Shown here piece by piece: positions 1 to 12,700 of a DNA stretch of 64,000 nucleotides. The position numbers were made by a program, and so were the translations under genes. Origin of the DNA: Uranotaenia lowii (taxonomy: Eukaryota > Arthropoda > Insecta > Diptera > Culicidae); the NCBI RefSeq assembly GCF_029784155.1, contig NC_073691.1, forward strand, positions 145,330,496-145,394,495, written 5' to 3'. Positions within the stretch are counted from its first letter, which is position 1, and every line of letters starts with the position of its first letter. The notes below the pieces were generated by a model, which saw nothing but the letters and a program-made list of their open reading frames with translations, was not told the DNA's origin and did no database searches.

Positions 1-459
1 TAAGGTTGCCTGCCAGAATTGCCGTATCGAGACCGGAAAAATCCAGTCAATTTTATCGAAAAACCTGGCCAAATCCAGCATTTGATTTCAAAATGTTCAA
101 ACCGATATCCTGGCAATATCCGGGCAAACTTGGTCAAAACCGCAGAACTATACAGTAAAAATAACTAAAAATGCATTTTTTTTTCAACAAACCACATTAG
201 CAGATTTTAAATTGCTCAATCAAGCTTCCAAACACGAGTCATGATTATTTCTTAAACTTGCCATTTAAAACTTCTTTTTCAACGTAAAAATGAGAAAATC
301 TCAAGTTTATGTTAAGTTTTCAAATGATGTGAATAAATCTGTGCAAAATCCGAGCTTTTTGAAACAAAACCGGGGAACCGGGCCAGACCGGACTTACCTC
401 AAATTTTGAATCAAATGTTCTTGCAAATCCGGATAAATCCGGGACACCTGGCAACCTTA
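1..459. mobile_element. hAT-like MITE, possibly complete
   Basis: The first ten bases, TAAGGTTGCC, are repeated inverted at 450-459 (GGCAACCTTA). The ends fit the hAT terminal consensus YARNG (TAAGG). The interior has no ORF and is built of reiterated words such as CCGGA and AAATCC. The left target duplication would lie outside the window, so the 8-bp duplication expected for hAT cannot be tested. Three better supported relatives occur at 33651, 35537 and 46103. Confidence 0.45.
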
Positions 460-718
460 GATTGAAATGTTTTTCGTGATAGAATGGAAAAGCATTCAAG
501 GGAAATTATTTCAAATGTCTATTAGCAAACCTAAAAACTACAAGTTATTCAATAATATGAAAACGATTAACTTTCCTAATTATCCCAATTTAAATTTTAA
601 GAAGAAAACTTACAAAGCTCACATGGCCAAACATGGTCCAATTTGTTATGATGGTGAACAAAAAGCTTTCAAAATTGTAAAAAGTCAAACGATTAATTTC
701 GATTTATATTTTGTGTGA

Positions 719-748
719 ACCCGAGCAAGGCCGGGTAAAATCAGCTAG
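719..748 (+). mobile_element. Helitron-like 3' terminus
   Basis: A short hairpin (ACCCG at 719-723 pairing with CGGGT at 732-736, 8-nt loop) is followed after eight bases by CTAG (745-748) and then T. A hairpin a few bases upstream of CTRR, inserted before T, is the known 3' signature of Helitrons. No RepHel protein is visible upstream, so this would be a non-autonomous or truncated copy. The body upstream (460-718) shows nothing recognisable and its 5' boundary is unknown. Confidence 0.4.
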
Positions 749-1764
749 TATCAAATATAAAAGTTAATTTTGTAAATCCATAAATTCTATCAATTCAACT
801 TTTTTAATGAATTCATCTTTTTCCCTTCAGGTTATCAGAAGGATACGAGTCAAAAATCTAGAACTTGAAAAGCATAATATAAGGAACATCAAAAACTCAC
901 TAGTCATAAATTTTCCCCGAAGCCCCCAAAAGTTTTATTCGGTAATGGATATTGTTTTTTTTTATCTTCATTTTTTAGCAAGTATTTTTTTATTACTTTC
1001 AATATCATTATCAATTGTCTTGAAGTTTTACAAATTGAAGCGTTCGTTTCGTAAAAAAACGCATGTGTCAATTTTTGAACAAAGATTGGATGGGTGCTTG
1101 GAAATGTAAATCATCTGGTTTTTGCTGCTATTTTAACAAAATTTTTTCCTTTGAAGTGTACTTTTAACCGATTTACCCCTACATGAATGCAATCGTTTCC
1201 AATATAGTGTTCAATAACTTTAAACACAACCTGTTCATTATCAAATTCTCTGTTTTCCATATTAGTTTCATAATTTTTTTTTATATTCTATTCTATTCTT
1301 TTATGTTAATTTAAATTTGTAGAGGATTCCAAAAAACTTCGTAATTTCCCAAGTAACGCAGATTAAGTCAACTAGCATTTGAAAGTTTTATTGTGGTTTT
1401 ATTATGGCATTTTTTAAGCAGCTAGTTTTGAAATCGTATTATCGTGGTCATGAAAAATGATTCGATTCTTGATTCAACCATTTGTTTTCATGTAGTTCTA
1501 AAAATGCTATTTGAATTTCTACTAAATATACTGTTTAAGTTGTTTGAAAAAGGATTCTAAATGTTATATTAAAACTCCAATAAAACATAAACTAAGAAGC
1601 ATGTTTCAAGCTTTTTTCATGTTTTATAAAGGCACGCAGTGCTTGATTTTAAAACAGTAATAAAATTATGAGAGAAATTATGAGTTGAAAAGGCCGAAAA
1701 AGTAGAAGTCGGATTTCACTTTCTGAATGCATGTTTAAATCCAAAATGGTGGCTTCCGCTTAAC
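749..1764. other. No gene recognised; AT-rich
   Basis: A pyrimidine tract ending in CAG at 830 precedes a 93-codon open stretch (831-1109). It resembles a 3' splice site, but the translation matches nothing I know. CCCAAGTAAC at 1348-1357 matches the terminal word of the MITE at 53232-53975, but I found no partner end nearby. Otherwise nothing is seen. Confidence 0.4.
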
Positions 1765-2788
1765 TGTAATTAAAGTGTTTGGGAAACGTTTGTTGACAGC
1801 CAGGAAGTCTGGATCGGGGGAAATCGAAAACCGGAAGCCGCTGAGACGACAAAGAGAGTTGCCGGTAGTTTCAAGCGAAACCCTAACCTCTTATACCGAG
1901 ATGCCGCAAATAAGCTGGGTGTATCGTCTACAACCGTGCATCGAGCCAAAAAACGAGCCGGACTATTGACTTACAAGAAGGTAGTGACTCCAAATCGCGA
2001 TGATAAACAAAATACGACGGCCAAAGCGCGATCCCGGAGGCTGTACACGACGATGCTGACGAAGTTTGACTGCGTGGTAATGGACGACGAAACCTACGTC
2101 AAAGCCGACTACAAGCAGCTTCCGGGACAGGAGTTTTTTACGGCAAAAGGAAGGGGAAAGGTAGCAGATATTTTCAAGCACATGAAACTGTCAAAGTTCG
2201 CGAAGAAATATCTGGTTTGGCAAGCCATCTGTACCTGTGGCTTGAAAAGCAGCATTTTCATAGCCTCCGGGACTGTCAACCAAGAAATTAACGTGAAAGA
2301 GTGTTTGAATAAACGTCTGCTGCCTTTCCTGAAGAAACACGGTTGTTCCGTACTGTTTTGGCCGGATTTGGCATCTTGCCATTACGGTAAAAAGGTCATG
2401 GAGTGGTACGCCACCAACAACGTGCAGGTGGTTCCCAAGGTCAAGAACCCTCCCAACACGCCAGAGCTCCGCCCAATTGTGAAATACTGGGCTATTGTCA
2501 AGCGGAACCTAAAGAAGACCAAAAAAACTGCTTAGGACGAGCAGCAGTTCAAGGCAAACTGGCTTTCTGCGGCGAAGAAGGTGGACAAGGTGGCTGTACA
2601 AAATCTGAGGGTAGGGGTTAAACGTAAGGCCCGCCAATTCGAATTTGGAAAAGCGGAAGCCTAACTGAATATTTTTCCTGAATTTTATACTAATTAAACT
2701 TGAAAAAGAAATTTAATTTGATTTTTTAAATAAACGATTTCACCGAAATAAACGCGTTTTCCCTCGACCAAATTTTGACCGTATCACC
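1765..2788 (+). mobile_element. Tc1/mariner DD37E-type transposon, copy 1, 5'-truncated
   Basis: Homology to the second copy (47481-48588, opposite strand) starts abruptly at 1765 and runs to the shared 3' terminus GGTCA...TATCACC (about 2769-2788). The 5' TIR and the coding region for the start of the helix-turn-helix domain are missing. The 3' non-coding part (2665-2788) is conserved between copies. The following AT could be part of a TA duplication, but the missing 5' end prevents a check. Confidence 0.85.
1766..2664 (+). pseudogene. Tc1/mariner-superfamily DD37E transposase, decayed (copy 1)
   Basis: This is the remnant of a cut-and-paste transposase with a DDE catalytic domain. The first Asp is in VMDDETYV (codon 2086-2088) and the second in FWPDLASCHYG (codon 2365-2367). 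The third catalytic position, 37 residues further on in RPIxKYW (codon 2479-2481), is GTG (Val), where the other copy has GAG (Glu). A 1-nt frameshift lies near 1812-1820 (after KSGSG). Downstream of it the frame encoding NRKPEAAETTKRVAGSF then stays open to a nonsense codon at 2533-2535 (TAG for the other copy's AAG). The original reading frame would have ended at 2662-2664. The N-terminal part of the DNA-binding domain is absent. The copy must be inactive. Family assignment by the D-to-E spacing is firm; the subfamily name (ITmD37E of mosquitoes) is from knowledge of that group. Confidence 0.9.
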
Positions 2789-3900
2789 ATTTATCTCTTA
2801 TCCTTTCGCTTTTTCTTGATAGGGTGAATTCTTTTCTCCAATTTCTTCCCCCGCTTTCTTAGGTGGGCTCGAATAAAACTCTACAAGCCTCAATCTAATC
2901 GTCAATGATATCGATTTGAAATATAATTAAACTATTTGGAGTTCTAATTATTTATTATATTTATTCTATAATAGGTTCATCATTTCCTTACCATCAACCT
3001 ACTATACACTACACATTGGAGGCTATGGTTTATTTTATTCTAAATCAGATAGAAATGCTTTGTCTATGAATCAGCGACCCAAGGGCGCTCAAGCTTTTTT
3101 TTTTGTTGTTGTTCGAACCTTACTATAAAATGAAATGAGCCACAGCACCCCTTCGGAAATGGCATAGAACAACGAAAAAAAAATCTTCGACCGAGAACCG
3201 AACGTGAAACAAAGAAACAATCACGTCGTCATCGTCATCGTCGACGGGCGCCTGAAGCTCGCCCGGTCCGAGACCGCACTTTGCTTGCAGACACACATCA
3301 CATTTGCACACATTATCTCGACAAACCGAAACACCCACACTCGCACCGCTCTTTGTCCACTTTCGATTTCACTCTTAATTCGATTGCGAGAAATGGCCGC
3401 GCCCCATCATCATCATCATCATCGCGACACGTCTCGTCATTATGATCGGCAGCCGCGTGTTTCGCGAATCAGGGTACCGGAACCCATTTCGATATAGTTC
3501 GGAAGATTGTTTTTTAAATTTGGTATCTGCTAAAATTTTCTCAGACATTGCATACCATTTCCCATAGCACAATCTGATCCAGAAAATTTTCGTATACCTT
3601 GACCCTCGTCATCACAAACACCAGTGCAACCGCCGAAGTGGAAAGATTCACCAAAAAATGGAACACGATCCTACCGACCGAAATTGGAGCAGCGCAGCCG
3701 AGAGAAGATAAAGAAATCAGCCGAAATAAAAATTTGGTTCACACGAATGTAGCAAAACAAAAGCAACAATACCGGCAACAACAACAACAACAACAACCTC
3801 AGAAATACCCACGACAATTTTTTAGGCCATGTAAACAAATGTGCGATTCGGGTTTCGTTCCGTTGAAATCGAAAAAAAAATCAAACGGACTGTAGACGAT
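2789..3900. other. No gene; GC-richer patch with triplet repeats
   Basis: From about 3120 the base composition is less AT-rich and triplet runs appear: GTC/ATC triplets near 3226-3242, (CAT)6 at 3405-3422 and (CAA)n at 3776-3797. Open frames here reflect these repeats. Such triplet-rich patches often occur in 5' UTRs or regulatory DNA of insect developmental genes, but no exon is recognisable. Confidence 0.35.
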
Positions 3901-4609
3901 TTATGCAAAAAAAAATAAAATCGCTTACGGCTTCGCCGAAACGGGAACGATTGGACACCCGAAAACGCATTTGCAGCTAAAATGCGGTGCTTATCTTTTT
4001 TTTCATTTTGGCAAATCGATTCCGATAGTGGGGTGGTTTCGGAAAAAAAACAAAACAGATAAAAAAAAATACGTTCTACAAGTTCCCACCATTTGGGACC
4101 GGTAAAAAATTGTTGTAATTTATACCATTCATCGATTTGGCTATGAAAAAAAAACTTTGTGATTCAAGAGTTAAAAAAAAAAAAAGCTGCAGCTTCTACT
4201 AGGTAGCTTAGATCTTGGGTTTTTTTGCTTCTTACAAAAGCTTAGGACTCGGTTTCGAAATTTTGACTAACATCTTACAAAGCTCATGATTGAGCTTTGC
4301 ATGGACAGCTGCAACTTCAACACAATCTAGAAGTTAATATAAATTCACTAGATCCGAACGTGAAATTCACAAAGTTTCATGCGAATAAAACTAAGAATGG
4401 TACATTCCATTTACGTGAGTCCAGTGTCGAGCATAGATTTAATGTTTGAAATTTTCCCAAATTTTACCTAATGTGAAGGGTTGCAAACATTCATGTACTT
4501 TTTCATGGAACCTTAATGTGAACAGTTTTTTTGAGTGCAAGTATCAACAACTCGATAAATTTTCAAGTGGCTTTCATAAAATTTGTCCTATCCGCCCTTG
4601 AACTCTTAT
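3901..4609. other. No feature seen
   Basis: AT-rich sequence with poly-A runs. No ORF, inverted repeat or recognised element was found by eye. Confidence 0.4.
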
Positions 4610-5785
4610 TCTGATTCCTGTTCCTGAGTCCTGATCATGGACCCTGCTTCAGGATTCTGATCCCAGATACTTATTTCGATCCTGGTTTTTGATGCTTGAT
4701 CCTGGTTTAAATCAAGGGTTCATATTCTGATCTTGGATCCAGGACCATAATACGTCATTCTGATTCCGGATTCCTAATCATGACTCCTGAGATTCTGATC
4801 CTGAAACTGATTCTGATACTGATCCTGATACTGTTCCTGATACTGATCCTGATACTGATCCTGATACTGATCCTGAATTGATCCTGAATTGATCCTGATA
4901 CTGATACTGATCCTGATACTGATGCTGATCCTGATACCGATCCTGGTACTGATCCTAATACTGATCCTGATACTGATCCTGATAATGATCCTGACACTGA
5001 TCCTGGTATTGATCCTGATACTGATCTTGATACTGATCCTCATACTGATCCTGATACTGATCCTGATACTGATCCTGATACTGATCCTGATACTGATCCT
5101 GATACTGATACTAATACTGATTCTGATACTGATCCTCATACTGACTTGATACTGATCCTGATTCTGATACTGATCCTCATACTGATCTTGATACTGATCC
5201 TGATTCTGATCCTTATACTGATTCTGATACTGATCAAGATATTGATCCTGATAATGATACTGATACTGATATTGATACTGATATTGATTTGGATCCTGAT
5301 ACTGATCCTGATGCTGATCCCGATACTGATCCTGATACTCATCCTGATACCGATCATGATACTGATCCTGATACTGATCTTGATACTTATCCTGATATTG
5401 ATCCTGATACTGATCCTGATACTGATCCTGATACTGATCCAGATATTGATCCTGATAATGATACTGATACTGATATTGATACTGATATGTATTGATTTTG
5501 ATCCTGATACTGATCCTGATACTGATCCTGATACTGATCCTGATATCGATCCCAATATTCATCCTGAAACTGATACTGATCCAGATAGTGATCCTGAAAT
5601 TGATCCTAATACTGATCCTGATACTGATCATGATACTGATCCTGAAACTGATCTTGATACTGATCCTGATACTGATCCTGATCCTGATACTTATCCTGAT
5701 ACTGATCCTGATACTGATCATGATTCTGATCCAGATACTGAATTTGATCCAGATTATTATTCTGATACTGATATTCATCATTAAT
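4610..5785. repeat. 12-bp minisatellite (GATACTGATCCT)n
   Basis: From 4755 to about 5780 the sequence is a tandem array of a 12-bp unit made of two related hexamers, GATACT and GATCCT, with scattered point variants. The 145 bp to its left (4610-4755) are a degenerate version (GATCCTG, GATTCCGGATT) like the satellite at 54-56.6 kb. All six frames are largely open (DPDT, LILI or SGSV repeats) because the unit is a multiple of three. These ORFs are not genes. Confidence 0.95.
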
Positions 5786-8700
5786 TTTGGTCATGATCCG
5801 GATTTTGGTCATGAGATTTGTTTTATAGTTACAAACTATACTTTTGTTCTACGAAGTACTAACGACTATGTAGATGAGGAAATATTTATGACAATTTTTG
5901 TAAAAATCGCTCAACCACAGTTGCTAAGGAACTTGACTTTCTGAAATTTTTCAGTTGTGGTTTTCACGCACTTCAACTTCTTCATAACTTCTGAAACATA
6001 TTCAGCCTGGCTTATAGCTATATTTTCTTGCGTTTTTTGAATCGCTACTAATTGCTCTGAATTCCTTAGTATGAATGATTTTTTTAAATTTTGTGATAAA
6101 GCAGCTAAAGAAATTCAGCGATTACCATGTCATATCTTTATCGATATAAACGATTGTCTTAGAAAAAAAACTTCATTTCGACAACTTATACAGAATATTT
6201 GCACTAAAGTAAAACAGCGAAATTTAGAATAAAAAAATGCTCTCTTTCTTTCCTCCGTGTACTAAATACATGACAAGAGTTAATAAAACACATCCGAAAA
6301 AAAAAATTAAAATTGAATCTGTAGCTTAATTTAAATTTGGTAGAACTTCATTTATATAATGCTCTTGTTGACGGGATCTTAACTTAAGGTAATCGATAAA
6401 ATAACCGACGAAAATGAGTCTATCTTGAAAAAAAATTGTCCAAATGCTGCGCTGTAGATCTTGTTTTTGTTTTTATTAAGGACTTTTTTTTACATTCGGT
6501 CCCTCTGTAGATCTTGAAATTCCAAATTCTGGATCTTTGGGCCAAGGCTTTAACATTTCCTGGGAATCCTGTGTAGTAATATTAGAAAACTGGAGATCTG
6601 GATTCATGATACATATGTATGTATTCCAAATTTAAAAAAAAAAAAAGAACAACAGAAACTAGCAAATTTTTTTAATGATTTCACAATCAACGTTCAATTT
6701 TCTACAATATATTGAAGAAAAAAAGAATAATATTTGTGAAAAAATAAGCAAATGAAGAAATGTTAGTAACACAAATTTAAAAAACTAAGAATGACAATGA
6801 GAGTTACAATTGATAACTTTTTATCAAGTTCCATTATTTTTTAATGTTCAAAATTGATCAATTTTTCAATACTTTATATAAGACTTATGATAGGGCTCCA
6901 AATAACATTGGTTTTAAATTTGTTAAAATCATGAGTCCTACTTTTTGTCCTTTTATTGGTTAAAACTTGTCCTACTTTTTAAATGTTTATTCTACAAAAA
7001 ATCCTACTTTGGAAAATTTTATTCAGGTAAATAAGCCTACTTTTACCTTACTTTTAATATCTTTTTTTCTCTCAAACTCTCAAACTCAACTGTCTTTTTT
7101 ATCGGAAAACACATTAAACCAGGATATCTGAGGCAAACAAAATTTTAATTTTCGAAAAATAGATCCATCTTTAGTTTCCTCATTTTTTAAAGCTTTTCTT
7201 AGCCGTTGCTTTTGACAAGCAGCTCGTCAAACAGTTTTCATTAGTATGGATTATGGGATCATCATGTTTTGAATCATTTTTCGCCAAAAATAAGTAAAAA
7301 TAATGATCCATAGGCATGGTCCCAGTCTTAAGGCATGCATGATTTCATGATTTCAGAGACTGAACCTCGGAGCCTTATCCGGAACAGCAATAAAAATGGC
7401 TTAACCGGCTTGGGTCAATCCATAAACTGTTACGTGTTCTTTTTTATACTTTTTTTTTACACAAGCAAACAATTTAAATATGCTGAAAGGAGGCGATTTT
7501 AGGTAAAGAAAAAATAGAGACTTGATTGAAACTTGCAAAAGTTCGACTTTTCTTTGAAAAACAATTACATATTCTTCTTGAAAAGGGGTAAATGTTTTTG
7601 TTCAGCAAATCAAATGGAATGAGCAATTGATTTTTAATCCCAATCGAATAATTTGGATGATTTTCATTGTAAGGAAAGTTAATTTGTACGCTTATTAAAC
7701 GATTTCAAGTAGTTGAGGTGAAGAATGACTTTAGGTTTTGACAAAAACCAAAGCCAGATTCGGATTGCTGATTCAAAATTTCACGCAAGGAAGCAATTCT
7801 GATGTGAAGTTTATTTAGGTCTGCAATCTTACAGATTCGAATGTTTGTAGATTTCAGTCCAAATAATAGTTAATTTTGAAATTCTAGAAAAAAAAGTCTC
7901 TTATACAAATTCATCATTTTGTTGGAAAGGAGAGATTTCCATATAAATTCAATGCAAAATAAAACGAATCCACGAAGAGTTCAAACGATTTTTGTTTAAT
8001 TCGGCACACATTAGTGTGTTGATGCAATGAGATGATTCAATCTGCTTTAAAGCATTACCGAATTTGTAAAAGTGGGCAACTAACAGAAAAGTGGCAAAAC
8101 TCGAACTATTTTCAAAGATTTTTTTTTGCAAATTGATGCACAAAAGAGTTTTGATATGAAGAGATGATTTAATGAATTCGAATAGTTGATTTTAGATCAT
8201 TCTTTTAAATCAGTAACACTTCTGCAATTTAAATTCGGAGCTACCATACCAAATAAATGTCAAATGAGGCATTACTAGAACTGGTATCTTGTTAAAAGAT
8301 GATTGAGGGGAAACCGGAGTCCCAAACAAATTCTTTCATTCAAAAAATGAAGGCTTCCTCTTTTTTTGTGCCCGAAACTTTATGGGTCAAAGGTGATTTG
8401 TCTGTGTTTTGTAAAAGCAATAGACAATTCAGAATATTTTGAACAATTTTCAGCCATTTTCAACACATTTGTTGCAAAAGTTAGAGTGGGAATGATTCAA
8501 TTATTGCCTCCCATCTTCGAAACTGTAAACGTTTTTTTTTATAAAAGTTTCTTTTTTATATGGAACACAAAGTTTCGACATAACCAGATTATTTCATGTA
8601 TTTGAAGACTCTTTCCACTTTGAGAATCGAGGGCTCCATACAAAATCAATGAAAATTGTGATAAAACTCGAAGAATTTTCACTGTCCGGTCATTTTAACT

Positions 8701-8809
8701 TTTTTTTTAAATCCTGTTTTGAAATTCCCAAAAAGTTCACCAAAGTTCTATATCTTCACAAAAATGGTAGAACTCAATACAAAATCAATGAAAATGCGAA
8801 CCAGCCAAT
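5786..8809. other. No gene recognised; AT-rich
   Basis: This 3-kb stretch contains no convincing ORF. At 6935-7060 the words TCCTACTTT and GTCC recur, reminiscent of the word-repetitive interiors of the hAT-like MITEs, but I could not find paired ends. TTTATTCAG followed by GTAAAT at about 7026 is a weak juxtaposed acceptor/donor pair. Otherwise nothing is seen. Confidence 0.4.
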
Positions 8810-9590
8810 TCTATAGGTAAAAATGAATTTCTGTCTGTGTCTGTCTGTCTGTTCCATATACCCTCGGAAGCTACTGAGCCGATTTGCGTGAAACTTGCAG
8901 AGAGGGGTATTGGAAGCCGGGGATGGTTTCTATTATAATTAAGGACCCCTCCCCCTTCACAGGAAGGGAAGGGGCCCTTTCAAACAAAAGACAAATGTTT
9001 GCATAACTCGAGAACCAATCAAGAAAATGGTATCAAAGCTGGCATGGGAGGGTATTCGGATACGAAAAATATTTATATGATTATTTGATACTCCTCCCTC
9101 TTTCCGGTAGGGAGGTAAAAAGGGGAAGAAGACCTCTTTTAAAATTTTCTACAAAACGCAATAACTAAATTAGTAAATGGAACCAAATTTGGCATGGGAG
9201 GGTATTTGGGAACGGGAAATGTTCTAATAATTATTTTAGCCCCCTTCTTTTTTTCAGCTGGCAGAAAGGAAAGAGAAAGGGGATTGCATACAATTTTTAC
9301 TGCATAACTCGAGAACTACTACAGCAAATGGATCCAAATTTGGCATGGAACGATATTTGGGTACGAGAAATGCTTCTATGAATATTTGGTATCCCTCACT
9401 CCTTCAAAGCGGTGGAGAAAAAAGGTGGAGGGGGGGGTGCTGAGGAGGGGTCTCCCTCACAATTTTCAGTATAACTGAAGAGCTGATCGAGCAAATGGAA
9501 TTATATTTGGCATGTGAGAGTATTTGGATACGAGAAATGTTTCTATGATAAATTGAGGCCCCACCTTCCTTTCAACGAAAAGATATAAGG
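8810..9590 (+). repeat. Degenerate ~150-bp tandem repeat with GTCTGTCTGT leader
   Basis: TCTATAGG at 8810 is followed by a short AATTTCTGTCTG leader, a head typical of abundant mosquito repeats that I associate with Helitron-like 5' ends. The body holds at least four diverged tandem copies, marked by the word GGCATGGGAGGGTATTTGG or variants at about 9041, 9190, 9342 and 9510 (spacing 149, 152 and 167). The copies differ at many sites, so the array is old. No ORF is present. Assignment to Helitrons is tentative because the base before TC is T, not A. Confidence 0.55.
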
Positions 9591-9700
9591 TAGGGTTGCC
9601 ATCGGGACATGTCCCGCTTTTTTGTTCAATGTCCCGCTTTTTTGTTCAATGTCCCGCTGTCCCGCTTTTTCCTCAAAATATCCCGCTTTTTTTTCTTGGA
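9591..9700. repeat. 20-bp tandem repeat (GTCCCGCTTTTTTGTTCAAT)n
   Basis: Two exact 20-bp units (9611-9630, 9631-9650) are followed by shortened versions. The block begins with TAGGGTTGCC (9592-9601), which resembles the ends of the hAT-like MITEs in this window, but no inverted partner was found to the right. Confidence 0.6.
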
Positions 9701-12700
9701 AAACTTTTGCAAAGTTCACACATGTTTTTTTCGCCAGAATCCTAATTTTAATGTCTTTTATGAAGCATCATCTTATTCGACTCAACTGTCCAAAGTACAT
9801 ATATTAAGATGGTTTCTTGGGTTTTAAAGTTTCTAAACAAATTACCAAACAAAAAAATTTTTATACAATTTACACAAAGTAACCAACACGGCACAATTTT
9901 CCCGTATGTTTGGATAACGTGCCGCTATTAAGCCTACACCCTTGATTGTATAATTTAGTTACAAGCTAAATCTTTTTCCTGAATTTTGCATTTGCATTTT
10001 GAATCGGAATTTTGAACTAGAATTGAAATATTGAGCTTTTAATCTGTATCTGAATTCCTATACGATTTCTGGAATGTACAAAAAATGCGATTTCCGAATC
10101 TTATTTCCAGATCTGAAATTATTGAGCCAAGTTTAAGAGAACCTTGTTCATGAATCTTTTAATAATGTTCGGTAGTTCAGGATTAATCGAAATTCACTAT
10201 ATTTTAATTATTTATCTTAAATCTGTATTGAAATTTGGATTAAAACATGAATTTCAAATGAATCTGCAGTTTCGAAGCTTTATGTGTTTGAAATTTCGTA
10301 AAAAACTTCTGATTTGAATATAAAACAATTTTTTTTCATATTTGGGAAACTATTATTAAAATATTGAAAATGCATTTGATCTCGAAAAACATGATTCAAA
10401 TTTAATATGAAATGCAAAACCAAGTTTTAACCAGGATTTCAAAGCAGTTTTTCATTTCTAATTTCTTATAATTATTCGAACTGAAAATCAAGAATCCTGA
10501 ACTGGATACAGAACCAGAAATACGAAAATAGGAATACAATTTTGTTTATAGGTAGGTATTATGGAATCAGATCCTTCAAAATGGGTATAAATCATTTAAA
10601 AATTTAATTTCTATGATCAAGAGAGAAAATTAAAAAATTATCAACCAATGGAATTTTATTTGATTTAACCCTTCGTTTCATAAAGTAACAAATTTGCAAC
10701 AATTAATGTATGGAAAAAGTGAAAAATCGGTATTTATTTCAATTTTTTTTCTTGATGTACTCATCATTTCCAACTGAAAAAAAATATTTTTAAGGAAAAA
10801 TAAAAAATCATGAAATGAATGGTTAAGAGGATTTTTGAGGACGAAAAAATGGGAGTGATCTATTAAAGATCACGACTTCTATTCAGCAGGGGGCGATGGG
10901 AAGGTCAGGGGGCTCTCTTATCAGTTTTTTAAGCATAAATCCAGAATATATCAAGCAAAAACTACCATATTCAATAAGTTAGGTTGTGTACGAATAATTT
11001 GAGACCTTCCTTTTTCAGGGCGAAGCTTCAAGAAACAGATTAAAATTATCAGATCCTTAAAACAAATCTATCGATCAAGATTCAGACAATTAGTTTAAGT
11101 CATCTTTGTATTTCAATTCGTAACTCCAGCTGCAGCTCTAATATTATAGCGGTTGCTTTTGAACTATTATATAATCTGATTTAAAATACTACCAACAAAT
11201 CAATACAAATTCGAATAGTTTCTGGAAATATCATTTGTTTTTGAAAGGTGTGGAAAAGCACATCTGGTCAGCTAGTTTCATAATAAAATTTAATCCAGCG
11301 TAAAACAAAGTTTAGCGGGTCAGCTATCTTGCAAAAATTGAAAGTTAACCAATGCTCTGAAGATATATTCATATTATATTCAATTATTGATACATTTAAA
11401 ATAGTGTTATTCTTTCCGATATTCCAACAAAAGATGAATAATTCATAAAATTTTTTAAAACTTTTTTAAGAAAACAGCAAGGTTGTTTTGCTCCATTTGA
11501 CACATTTTCCTTGAAGATTAGATCTTTGTTGAGATTCTGGTAACGGAATGTTAAAAAAACAGTTACATAATCTATTCGACATTGAAGCTCAGCTTTCAAT
11601 TCAAATGGTTTGCCTCAAAATTTTGCTGAAATTTGATTGGGAAAACTGTTTTAAAATCCAAACTACTCAAAAAAGTTTGAAAAGTTTTTAGAAGCTATAA
11701 AGCACACTTGTCTAGTTAGAATATAACATTCTCAAGTCGGACTGTCGTTCGGCAAGATCGACAGTAGTTTGCTTTTGAGCCAAAAAATGGCTTCCCTGGC
11801 CCAAATTTTTTTTTTTAATTCAGTTTTGGATTTTGAATGAGTTTCATAACTGAAGCTCACCAAACTGTAATCGATTACATTTATGAAGCTGCTCTCGAGT
11901 TGGACAGTTTTCCACCAGAACATTCTGTTAATGACATACCTTGCCACTTTTATTTTTCAAACACGACACACAAACACAGGCACATGATTGCTGCACATGT
12001 TCGATTTTTTCCCGACGCCTGACTGTTTTGGGGAAAACAAAGTCGGTACCGGAAATGGCCGCAGGATGGCGGAAAAAAAATGGAATTTTGAGCTTCGAGC
12101 GAATTGACGTATGTACGTGCGTTCTTTTGGTTTTAAAATGAGCTAATTTTTGTGTACATAATTATGTACTGGGACCCATACCGGCAAAAGGTGCACACAC
12201 TATATTTACGATCACAGCCCTACCAAACTTTTATATGTATGTGCGTTCAGAGACTGCACACATTTATTCACTGGCACAAAATATTTGCACATGCACACCA
12301 TGCGGTGCGGGACAAATTTTTTCTGCCCCCTTGGTGCCTAAAAATTCCGCGCTCAATTTTAAAGGGGTTGTGAAAATAAAAAAAAATAATCCGGGATTTT
12401 TTCCCTGCAGCAACAACAACAGCAAAAACCACTGAATGTTTGATTATTTTTTCTGCATCGAAATAGCGCACCCCAACTTTGCGAAAAAACCGGGCAAACA
12501 AATCTGGTCCCGTACGAGCATCGCACACAAACCCAACCACAAACACACACACATACGAACATCCAGTGCCTGAAACAGACTGCTTGTGTGTTACATTTTT
12601 GCACACATTATCTGGGCCCGAAAAAAAGGATGCATTTCAATTTTTCCTCTTTATGGAATACCCCCGGTCTGTGTCTGCCCCGTTTTGGTGCATCCGGTTA

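Noticed and set aside
831..1109. Possible host exon after an acceptor-like site
   Set aside because: Translation is low complexity and hydrophobic with no known similarity; AT-rich throughout, no matching donor.
4774..5784. Long open frames of DPDT, LILI and ISIR repeats on both strands
   Set aside because: Translation of the 12-bp minisatellite; no non-repetitive protein sequence.
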